A stretch of DNA of 64,000 bases from Dromaius novaehollandiae (Eukaryota > Chordata > Aves > Casuariiformes > Dromaiidae): positions 14,407,448 to 14,471,447 of the forward strand of contig NC_088108.1 in NCBI RefSeq assembly GCF_036370855.1. Reading direction: 5' to 3'. Each line of letters begins with the position of its first letter. The first letter of the stretch is position 1. The notes beneath the pieces were generated by a model, which did no database searches, was not told where the DNA came from, and saw only the letters and a list, made by a program, of their open reading frames with translations. Below are positions 1-9,935 of the stretch, piece after piece. A program made the position numbers and the translations under genes.

Positions 1-2869
1 TAGGTAATGCCTCTCTCCCTGGCCAGAGTCTCTCTCCACAGACAGCATCCCTCTTGCTAGCAGCCATGCCATATTACTGCTGAATAGTCCTTGTGCTTTT
101 ATTAACTGCATCACCATAAAGCACCCAGATGCCAGCAGTACTTGCCTCCCTTACAAGCTGGTTGGCTTTCTCTGCTCACTGGGACAAGGGAAGACCTCTC
201 AGAAACCACCCTCCTGGTGCCTGCATGGTACTGGAGTCTCCCTTGCTGCTCTTGCAGTGCTACCTGGCAGAGGGAGCCAGCCAGCCCTTGGTGGTGTGGC
301 CAGACTGTAAGTGGCAGAGTTCAACTGAAGCTTCGAAGTCTGCCAGGGGCAGCCTCTGCAATCTAGGAGGGGAGATGACTGGAATTTGGCTAGCAGGGAT
401 TTTGCTTATTGCTCTTTGGCTAGCTAGAAGCAGGCCTTGCTATGAGGCACAGGCACCTGCTCTGCCAGAGGTCTGAGCACTCTGATTTAGCCTGGATCCA
501 GTGGATCTGGAGGGGTGGCACAGAAGGAGGGGGTTGCAGTGTGCGCATCCACTGACCTCTTCCTCATCTAGGAGGTTTGCAGGTTTTGCATCCTGTGCTC
601 TGTTGGCAGCAAAGTGTTGTTTGTGTGGTTACATCCATGTGATTCTTTAGCCTCTGCTTTCCGTCCTAACTCCATTTGAGGCCACTTGTCCCACGTTTGC
701 AAGCGGGACTCAGCATTTGGTGTGGCTACAAGGGGAGGGATTTCATTTGATTTTGGATTCTTAGAGAAATTTTTCCAAGGAAAGCTCCTCAGGGATGCGT
801 ACATCAAGAGCTGAGATGAAGTTTGTTGCTGCAAGGCCATACCTGGACTCTGTCTGGGATTTTGCAATCGTTTAGTGGCCTGATAGGATAAGTGGATAAA
901 ATTTAGGCCTGGTGCCTGAGACTATTTCAGGCTGCTAGCCGTGTCAGAGGAGACCCAAGGCACTGAACGAGCAAAGGAGGCAGTCCTTGGGGAGGGCATC
1001 TTTGATGGTGGAGTGAGATTATGTTGTTCCTGGGGAACCCTGCATAGCTGTCGCTTATGGATGAACAGGCCTCCAGAGGATCATGGTTTCCGTTGTCTGT
1101 GACTATTGTTAGCACTACTTAAATCTGTAAATCTTGGAATGTTTCTTGATATGAGCCATTTAAAAATCCTGAGTCATTTCTGTCTCCGGATATACCCGTC
1201 TTGCTGATTCTGTTTCATGCCTGTTCTCATACCCAAGGTGGTTCGTGCCAGCAGCTGAGTCAGTTTGGAAAGGAGGGAGAACAAATATGAGGGCCACCTC
1301 TGCTTTGAGCCTGCAGGGAACCAATATTCTTGAGTTACCAGGTCCTATCTATAGTCCCACCTCTGTGCATGGTCATCTTGGTGATGTCTGATGGAGTGCC
1401 ACTTCCCACGAGGAAAGCAGCAGACCAGAGCTGAGGTTTTTAGCGAAGTGAATGACTGCGCCCTGGGACTCCCTCTGAGCTCTCCCCTCTTCCTTTCCTA
1501 CTGCCCTTGCACTCACAAAGGTGTACATCAGGAAAGGAAGGACGAGTACCTTGGAAGAAACTTTGAAATAAGCAGAAACTCAGTGTGAATAAGTATGGCC
1601 AACCTGCATTGCTTGTCAGGCCCTTTCTTGGCTGACCTTGCTTTGAGTAAGAGGTTGGATTCGACATCTCCTGAGATCTCTTCCAGCTGCTAGATTTTCC
1701 TAAGATCCTATGATTTATTATAATTGAGGAGAATAATAAAAAAGCTCCTTCTGCTAGCATGTGCACACAGTTCCTTGCATGGCACCTTATTTTTTTTGTA
1801 ACAGGAAGAATCCAGTGCAGAAATAGACTTTTTTCCTGGGAACTGCCCCATACCATATGCTCATTGCTGTCATTCATGCAGGAGCAGTCCAAGGGCAATG
1901 TAAATGCCTGCTGTCCACACAGGTTCTCAAAAGTTAGGTCTGCAGCTCTGACAAAATATCTTTTACAAATCAGAAAATATTTTCGATTGCTGCCGTCCTC
2001 TGGGCATTTCACTTCCTTTGGCTAGGGCTGGATGTGGTGTTGAGGGCTGCAGAAACTCATCTCAACCACTTATGGCTTGTGATAGCCAAAAGGTGCCTGT
2101 AAGAGACCCAAGCGTAATAACGTTGAGGATTCTCCCTTCTCTGGTCTAAGAGCTTGTCGGATTTGATTATGGTGGCACTGTGTTGGTCCAAGCTCAATCC
2201 TTCCTGGCAATGTTGGTCTTGATCTGTGCGGTGAGGCTATGTGAGACCCACCAGCTCTTGCCTGTGGCCTCCATCCAGTAGAGGAAAGCAGAACTCTCCT
2301 GGCATTTGAACAGCTGCTAACAGGAAGAAATTCTGGACACTGGGATTAGCAAAGGCCATGCTGGGAACATAAACAATTGAGATTTTGCTTTGAAAGAGAG
2401 CTCGTGTTCTCTGCTGTCTAGGAACAAGTAATGATGAATGCTCCTGTCTCGTAACAGTTGGGATGATGTAGATCTGCAGTGATAAGGTGGGGCAGTCACT
2501 GCTCTAACTTTCTCCTAGAAGCAAGAACTGCGTCATGTTTCAGATACCAAAATCAAGAGAACAGATAGTTGGACTAGATTTAACCATTCTTGTCTCCCTC
2601 CTTCTGAGCCCCTGCTCTGAAGTGTGCCTGCATGCTATTTTTAAGTACTCAAAAACAAGGGCATTTTAGAGGTATTTTTGAGGTGGTCAGAGGTGGTTGG
2701 AGTTAGGGTCCTTTTATCTCATCCCAAACCCTCAGCGATGGAGGAACAGTTCCGTAGTGTGGAGTCACAGCTGCGGCTGAGACTTGCGGTGCATGTTTCG
2801 CGAGGAGAGCTCTGCAGGGATAGTATATTTTGAGTGTGCCTTGCTGTCAGCTTTTGTCTTCCCAGCTCA
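1..2869. other. Upstream intergenic sequence, no supported gene
   Basis: This stretch has mixed composition and only short open frames with no recognisable domain, so I call no gene in it. It contains one worn CR1 3' end near 1590-1717, listed separately. No splice-bounded exon of a known family is visible. Distal promoter elements of the downstream gene could lie here, but nothing in the sequence proves it. Confidence 0.6.
1590..1717 (+). repeat. Degenerate CR1-type LINE 3' end
   Basis: The segment has the wording of a CR1 3' untranslated end: a GAGGTTGGATTCGACATCTCC-like block, then GAGATCTCTTCCAGCTGC, then a worn terminal ATCCTATGATTTATT. CR1 is the dominant LINE of birds and other sauropsids. 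The copy is truncated, as most CR1 copies are, and has no coding capacity. It is one of the clues that the window is sauropsid. Confidence 0.75.
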
Positions 2870-3322
2870 CCACCGTGCAGCTCGGCAAAGCCTTTCCAGC
2901 CCAGGCAGCTCCGGCCGGCACGGCTTGCGCTACCCTTCCTCTGGGATCCCCGCACCGCCACGCTGAATGGTCCTTCTTTCCACTGCCTGTCCCTTGCTGC
3001 GTGTTAACCTCTCTTCCTCCTCCTTCCGAATGCGTCTCTGCGTGCCGTTTTATCGCAACGCAAACCTCGGCAACCCCAAGTTGCGGGCCAAACTTCGGAG
3101 CCCCGGCCTGGGGCCAGGCCGCGCAGCCCGCTCCGCGGCGGGGTCTCTCGGCTGCGCGGGGGGGCAGCGCTGCTTGCGCGGGGGGTGCGGGGCAGCCCCG
3201 GCCGACCCCAGCGCCGGGGGCAGCGTCCCCCTTCAACAGGTAGCTGTCGGGAGCCGCCGCTGCCCGCGCTGCGGGGAGGCAGCTCCGCACAAAGCGGGCG
3301 GTTAAACCCTCCTCCGGAGCGC

Positions 3323-3326
3323 GGGG

Positions 3327-3357
<31 letters not shown>

Positions 3358-3360
3358 AGG
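3323..3360 (+). repeat. G16 run plus (GGA)n purine tract
   Basis: Sixteen consecutive G (3323-3338) are followed by about seven AGG/GGA units, giving an uninterrupted purine strand of nearly 40 bases. It lies in the inferred promoter or 5' untranslated exon. Such tracts can form G-quadruplex or triplex structures and are often miscounted in sequencing, so its length here is uncertain. Confidence 0.85.
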
Positions 3361-3480
3361 CGGAGGGAAGCTGCTCCCCTCCCTCCCTCCCTCCGCTCCT
3401 CACTCCGCGCCGCGGCCGGAGGAGCGCGCAGGCGGCGGCTGGCAGCCCGGCCGGGCGGCGGGCTCGGGGCGCGCAGCCCC

Positions 3481-3517
3481 GCGGTGCGGTGCGGTGCGGA
3501 GCGGTGCGGAGCGGTGC
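3481..3517 (+). repeat. GCGGT/GCGGA pentanucleotide array
   Basis: The five-base units GCGGT and GCGGA alternate about seven times, with the T/A change giving a ten-base higher-order unit in the second half. The array ends about 50 bases before the candidate donor at 3569, so it would lie in the 5' untranslated exon if the gene model is right. Confidence 0.85.
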
Positions 3518-3745
3518 GCGCAGCCCCGCGACGCGGCGCGGGCCCCGGCCGCCCCCGCTGGGGCAGCGGTGAGTGGGCGCGGCGGGCGCGGGTTCGAGTC
3601 CTGCTGCCCCGGGCGCTGCCCGGCTGCGGCGCGGGAGCGGGGCGCGCTGCGCGGAGCTGCGATAGCCGCCCCGGCGGGTGGGCGATGGGGGCTGCGGGGG
3701 CCGTGCGCACCCCGGCGGGCATCGGGCTCCCGGGTGCTGCCGCGG

Positions 3746-3760
3746 CCCCCCCCCCCCCCC
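3746..3760 (+). repeat. C15 homopolymer
   Basis: Fifteen consecutive C are followed directly by GGCTCGG, about 180 bases inside inferred intron 1. It is a mononucleotide tract of uncertain true length. Confidence 0.9.
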
Positions 3761-5200
3761 GGCTCGGCTATTGTCTGCGGGGCGGGGAACAATGGGGGGC
3801 GCGGGGCCGCTGCCCGACCGGCCCCGGGGAGGGGGCTCCGCCGCGGCGCCCCCGCAGCTGCGGGCGGCGGCCGCGGTGCCCGATCCCCGCCGCGACTCCG
3901 AGGCAGAGTGGGCTGCCCCGGCGCCGGGCCCGCTCGGTGCTTGCGGAGTGGCCCCCCGGAAAGGGGGGACCCCCGGGGCGGGCGCCTGGGCAGCGCCCCG
4001 GGCTTTGCTCGCAGCCTGTGCGATGGCAGCAGGTTAAGGAGTGGGAAGAGGTGTAAGAGGCTGTGATGGAGAATGTCTGGATGAGGATGATGCTGACCCC
4101 AGTTCCTAGAGCAGGATGGCAAAAATAGGGGAAAGGTTTAGAAGGGAGAACAGTGTAGTAAAGCAAAGCCAAATTTTCCCCCGAATCCTGCAGCCAGGCC
4201 TGATAAGCACCGATGCTGCATCAGGAGGGAAGGAACCCCCCTTTTCTTTTCCCTTTCCCTCCCAAAGGGACTTTGCAGAGCTGCAAGCTCTGAGGCTGGG
4301 GAGGGAGGAAAGGGAAAGGGGCTCCAGATGCTCCCCCCTCCCCCGGAGTTACTGGGACTGTGATATGGATCTTTCAAAAGGAGTAGCGTAATGTAATTTA
4401 GCATTAGATAGTCTTCACTGCAATATTTATCCATTGTTCCTTGTTCTGCCTTCTGCCAGAGCAATTCTTGTCTGGACTAGAGAAGTATAATTGAAGCAAT
4501 AGTTCATTTCCCTGGCCAGTTGCATTCTTAGTCTCTCCCCCGAATCTGCTGGCTGGTTGCAAATGCAGCAGCATCCTCAGGCAGAAACAGGGACCCTCTG
4601 GTGAGACTCCTGTTCTCATGGGCCAGCTGGCAAGAGCAGCTCTGAGTCACTGCTCACCTCAGTCGTTTTTATAGTGGCAAAAGAGCAGGCTTGTTCCCTA
4701 ACCTCTGGGTCATCTGATTTCCATATGGGGAGTGTGAAAAAGAAATATAACAGGTGGTAAGGCAGGTCCAGCCCACAACTAGAAGATGCTGGGTACAGTT
4801 CAGGCAAGTTCTCTCTGTCGTGTGTCTCTTAACTTTCTTTATCATGGAGGATAAAGGATCTGATGCTGTTGTTCTGGCAGAGTTTGCTTGCTTGCCTGCC
4901 CTTCAGACTGTCCCTGTGGCGTTTGGGTCCCCTATAACACACGTGCACCCGTGCACAGAGGCAGGAGAGTGCAAACCCTACACCCCTGCTCTTTTCCAAG
5001 AGCCATCGGAACAGCTGGAGGGGTAGTGGCTGCACCTGGGTCCGGTCGCACGTGCCTGCCTGGAGGCTGCATGCTCTCCCCGGGAATCGGCTCTGGGTTT
5101 GTAGTACGCAGCAAGGAGCTCGGTGCGTGGGTATGCACAGATGCATTCTCTGCACTGCTGCGAGACTCGCTCAGCGCTGGCAGATTGCTGCCTTTCCTTG

Positions 5201-5460
5201 TTTCTGGAGCTTTTTTTTCCTTTTTTTTCTTTCTTTTTTTTTTTTTTTTTTTTTTGTAAGTCTGCATCATATAGCTTTCCTCTTTCTGTTCCTTCTCCTT
5301 TCCTTTCTTCCTCTTTTTCTGTAGGCTGCTACCTGTCCCACTTCCCACTCACCTTCTCCTTCCTCTTTTTCTGCTTAATCCATTCTTTTTCATCAGTTTC
5401 TTGTTCTCTAAGTAGACCTTGTCCTCTTCAGTTTGCTCCCTCTCAGCACTAGAGAAGAAG
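5201..5460 (+). repeat. Long pyrimidine-rich tract with T22 run
   Basis: An almost pure T/C stretch includes T8, T8 and a T22 run (5234-5255), then further CTTTCC/CTTCC-rich sequence with few interruptions. It could be a worn retroposon tail on the minus strand or a simple polypyrimidine repeat. No retroposon body is recognisable next to it. Confidence 0.75.
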
Positions 5461-6056
5461 CCCAGCCCCTCATCTCAGTAGGAGTATTCCTGCCAACTGT
5501 TTACAAAAAGTAGCACAATACCCAGGCTGAATGCTGACATAATTACATACCCAGCCAGAGAGTGTAGTAAATAATCCTGCCTTTCAAGCTTTTGCCCAGT
5601 GGTGAGTCTTTTGCCTTCTCCTTCGCCCCTGGGCTAAATGTATTATACTTGGCTTGCATTTACTTACATTCTGGAAACACTAAGTCAGCACAGTCAGTGC
5701 ACATATACATGGTACCGAAGTGAACATACATTGATGACTGACATCATATGTATGTACTGTGCGTGCATGCATTGCATGTCTGAATATGCATCATACAGCA
5801 CTGTTCTTGTTCTGGCTTTAGCAATAGTGCTTTGGAAACGCAAGGTCTGCGAAGGAATTATTGTTGAATTGTAGATATTGTACCACCAGCGAAGGAAACA
5901 TAGCTGTGGGGGTGAAGGTCAAGAACACCAGCAAAGCGTGCAGCGTTGGCTGGCTGAATTTGCGTGGTCAGGGTGCTAGATAGATTTCCAGGGTTTTGCA
6001 TACGCACACATTATGATTGCAGGCTGTGGGTATTCCCAGCACTGTTGTATTTCCAG

Positions 6057-6240
6057 TTGTGCTTGTGAGCTCGAGTCTGTCTGCGGTTGCTTTGGTTGTG
6101 AGTCAGTCTGTCTGCAGTTGCAGTAGCTGTGAATCAGTGTCTGCCTGTAATTATGTGGGTGAATCAGTGTTGGCTTGTTACACTTGTGAGTGCAAATGGT
6201 TTCCTGTAGCAGTTGTGGGTGTGAATCACTCTCCACAGTC
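6057..6240 (+). repeat. Degenerate minisatellite
   Basis: Several imperfect copies of a unit of roughly 35-45 bases follow each other. Each has a core like TGTGAATCAGTGT or TGTGAGTCAGTCTGTCTG, followed by a GCAGTTGCAGT or TGTAATTATG-like part. The copies have diverged and unit length varies, so this is an old array. No coding function is suggested. Confidence 0.6.
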
Positions 6241-9200
6241 CCTCTGGATGTGTTTTCGAGTAGAGAGATGCAGTACTGGGACTAGTTTTGTTTTGATGAG
6301 AAAAATTGTCAAGCAGCTTCTTGTTTTGAAAAATTAAAGCTGGTTTTGAGTTGGGCACAGAGCTTGTTTAACTGTCACCAGCCTCCTGCAGAAGAGATCC
6401 AGTTTAAGGCTTGCTCTCAAGATTTCTATGTTGCTGTGAACCTTTAATTTCGCTTGTGCCTCCTGTTTTGAGTGTCCTCTTCTCCTGGCATCTCTTGCAG
6501 AGCTGCAGACAAGGCGTTTGGTAACGGTCACATGGGCTTCGTACCTTATTTGTGTGGCAGATCCTTGGGAGGGTTGTTTATGGCTTGTGCAGTGTGTTTT
6601 TGGGGACTAGTCAATGTGCCTCTCTCAGATAGGAAAGCACAAATGTTTCTGTGCTAGTGAGTTGAAAGGAAGACTCTGGCTCTTCTGCCATGTGCCTCTT
6701 GCTGTGAGCCAGCGCTGCTTCTGTACGCAGACAGTAAACAGCAAGTTTGATTCTGGTAGATAGAGGTACTGCCGCCTGTTTCTTGTCCTCCAATTCTCAT
6801 GAATGCTCTTGCAGCTTTGGCTTTCCAGGGTGCATCTATGCAGCACAGGGCCGTGCTGGACGGGGAGCCCAGGCCGGGACAGATGGACTGGCTCGGATGG
6901 TGGGAGCAGAATGCTCCCCTCGGTCCAGGCGGCAAACCCAGCTTTCTCCCTGCGCTCGCTGGTGCCGGCAGTGTGGCTACGCTGGTGTGGCTGGATCGTG
7001 TCCAGTGCATGTGCCGGCCGCTGTGTCCCTGCACCGTTGTGTGGTGTATGTGTGTGTCCCAGGGGACCTTAGAGCAAAGGGCAGCGAAGAGCCAGCGGGA
7101 CGAAGGTCCTGTCAAACACCTGGGATGCCTTATTCTGCTGTTCCCAGGCTGCCAGGCAAACCAGGTCTGCTCATTGCTCCCCTCTTCCCCTAAATAAAAA
7201 GATAGCTTTGATCCAAGTGACAGCCCTTTCTAGCTGAAATTATTGAGAACTGAAGCAAAACCTCCCCAAAGGGGAGAGAGCACAGCATGTCCATCTCCTG
7301 CGTTTATTGCTGCTGCAGCACAGAGCACTTGCTGACTGCCCGTCTCTGCAGAGAGCTTGGAGCTTTACCCAGAACGGGAGCTGGAAGAGGCGTAGCTGTG
7401 ATCACCACAAGGCTAGTGTTTCCACAGAGGATCGTGGTGGTGAGGCACAGTATCCTATAAAGATATTGCGAGTTGGACGATTTTGGAGTCCTTGAGAGAT
7501 GTCGGAGGACCTATCTTGAAGCCTGGGACATGTTTTGCAGAGGCTCCAGTGCAGTGAGGAAGGGCTTTAAGGAGCCGCTTGTGCTGTGCAAATGCACCTG
7601 ACCTACAGGATGAGTATGCAGGTGCTGTGAAGTCACCTAGCGTGCTCTGCTTGGATGTGCCAGCGCAGAGGTGGGTGGATGGGCTTGGCACCTGGATCTG
7701 CCTCCTCTCCCTGTGTGGAAGTGCTTGTATCTGGGGCTCTGGACTGAGGCTGCCTCTACTTCCAAGTCTGTTTTCCAGCTAGCGTCCTGCATCTAATTCC
7801 TCTCTGGACAGCCCGCCCAGAGATACCTGATGTGGCAACCACGCAGAGCCCCTGCGGGCCTGGGGGCTGTGATGTTAAGGGAGCTGTAGGTGCTTGGCAC
7901 TCCGACAGCTGAGGCTGCTTCCACTGGTGCTTGTCACGTGGGCACGCTGGCCTGACCACGCTGCATACACACAGCATTGCTGGTGCAGTAGCAGGGGCAG
8001 ATGTGTCCTTTGGGCTGCTGCTTCATGAATGCCAACTGCATGATGAGGCCATAACTAAGTGAATCAGATTTCTCCCTTGGCCACATATTTTTCCAAGGGT
8101 CAATAACTTGGGAGAGATGCAAATGTGACTGCCTCACAGATGCCCGCATACGTCCAAGTGGATCTGTGCACCTCTATCTCTTCGTTCCTTTTCCATTACT
8201 TGCAGTCTCCATCTCTCTGGGCTGATCTCCCAGGTTTTTTGCAAGCCGTACCTTTCAGTCTCCAGCTCTAGAGCACTATCTGTCTTTCCCTTGTCAGCAG
8301 TAAGCCTGTGCTAATCACTCTTTCCTAGGAAGGCATTTCAGAATATTTAATGGCTTCTGGAATAAGGATTTCTGGAAAGATCAAGCCCACTATACAAAAT
8401 CAGGATATACCCAATGTTCATATATGACTAGGGGACCTTGCTGGTCTAAAAGGTACCAGCACCTTTACGGTTCCCAGACCCTCATAGGAAAAGAGATTGG
8501 AGTGTGTTTCTGCCTGGGGGAGGGGAGAAAGAGGCTTTTCCAGGTCTGCATTCCAAAACTGCACCTTGAGCAGGGAGGCTGTATCTCTTGGAGGTGTTGC
8601 TTTGCTATGATGCCCCAGAGATTGGACAGACTACATGTGTTGGAGAGGAGTGGGTATGTTTATGATGCCTTTAGGTACTGATTATAAAGAGACCTGCCAA
8701 AATCCAGACTGCACTGAACTGTAAACTTCAACTATTGCTGAATTCCAGCTGCCAAGTGTTAGCAGGGCTCCTCAGGAAATCTGCATTTGATTCAGCTGTG
8801 GAGGTTACCAGCAACTGCAGAATTGGTGATGAATGCATGTGCTAACTGTGCCATTAAGAAATGAGCAATGGGCAGATGGAGGAAGTGCGGAGCTGCTCTG
8901 AAGGCGCACTGCCCTGACAGACTCCATCTTGTGAAGGCATAGAAGGGACCCAGAAGTTATAGGGCGATGTTCTTTAAGTTGCGTGAAAGAGGAGTCAGTC
9001 TAGGGAACTGTACCAACCTCTTCCGGTACAAAAATCTCAGCCTTTGCGTTCTGCTTTTTTCTTCACAGATACTATGCAGTTTCCTTTCAGTCAAGGCCTA
9101 ATAAGAGATTTGAGGATCTTTTTTCTTCCTCGGGACTATTACCATCCAATTAGCAGGCCTTAGCACTGGTACATGCAGTTATAAATACACACTCCCTGCA

Positions 9201-9814
9201 TCACCCCTGCATCCTTCCTTCCCTCAGAGGATCAGGGATCCCTGCAGGTATTTCAGATCAAGATGTTGACTGTTTTGGAGCCTTCCTGGATGGAAAACTG
9301 ATGGCTGAATAGCATTTTGCTTAAGCATCTCCCGCCAGGGCAGCCCCAGTTCAGGCTGGAGGCTCCCCGGCGCTGCTTTTCCCGCAGGCAGAGCCGTGGG
9401 TGTTTCGGTTCCCTGTCTGCGCTGGAGAGATCGCGGCTGAGCGCCGAGTGGCTCCTCGCTGCCTTGTCTGCCTCCAGCGGTGGCTGCTCTGGGGCAGGGC
9501 CTCTCCAAGAGCCACTCTTGTGCTTAAAACCTGGGGAGCCCAGTTACTGGTCTGACACCAGGCTGGGTGTTAACACGCAGCCGGTCCAGAAGCCTTGCCC
9601 CTACTGAGGCTGTGCGGGCAGCAGCTGTCAGGCTTACAGAGCACTGAACCAGCGGAGGTTTTGCCTAACCCTGCAGTTGGCAGAGGGAGCCCCAGAGCTG
9701 GGGAGAGGCGGCGGTGGGAGCTGTTGTGCCATGGTGATCACACGAGGCTTTGTCTAAGCTGCACGTGCATGGGGAGATGTGAAAGATCCCCTAAACCATA
9801 CGAAAGGTGAAAAA

Positions 9815-9935
9815 CACCTCATCTGTGAAGGCCTCCTTGCACCCTCCAGAGTGTGACCCTGCTTGAGCAGTGGGGCTGGACTAGGTGATCTCCAGAGGTC
9901 CCTTCCAGCCTCAGCCCTCCTGTGGTTTTGTGTGC
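9815..9935 (+). repeat. CR1-type LINE 3' end
   Basis: The order GTGACCCTGCTTGAGCAG, GGGCTGGACTAGGTGATCTC, CAGAGGTCCCTTCCAGCC, then CCCTCCTGTGGTTTTGTG closely follows the end of avian CR1 elements, which finish in ATTCTGTGATTCT-like octamers. It is a 5'-truncated copy inside intron 1. This is the clearest sauropsid repeat in the window. Confidence 0.85.

Larger units (their letters stand above)
3242..3568 (+). other. GABRA3: Candidate noncoding exon 1 of GABRA3 (3' boundary only)
   Basis: The 3' boundary is supported by the donor GCG|GTGAGT at 3568/3569, the best donor seen in the CpG island. The 5' boundary given is arbitrary because the transcription start cannot be seen. There is no ATG on the plus strand from about 3033 to 3568, which fits a 5' untranslated exon that does not distract ribosomes. 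It would splice over about 9.8 kb to the acceptor at 13348. A weaker donor, CAG|GTAGCT at 3240, is a possible alternative. Confidence 0.45.
2870..4060 (+). promoter_or_regulatory. CpG island, likely GABRA3 promoter
   Basis: About 1.2 kb is very rich in G, C and CpG, with GC-box-like GGGCGG words, a G16 run followed by GGA repeats at 3323-3360, a GCGGT/GCGGA array at 3481-3517 and a C15 run at 3746-3760. I see no convincing TATA box. It lies upstream of the signal-peptide exon, on the same strand as a good splice donor at 3569, so it is the natural promoter for GABRA3. The exact start of transcription cannot be read from sequence. Long open frames on both strands here result from high GC and are not genes. 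Confidence 0.7.

Noticed and set aside
2847..4122. Long overlapping open frames on both strands (up to about 290 codons) in the CpG island
   Set aside because: They are rich in Ala, Arg, Gly and Pro, overlap in several frames and resemble no family; high GC removes stop codons.
7192..7200. AATAAA as the end of an upstream gene
   Set aside because: A lone hexamer with no coding exon before it; expected often by chance.
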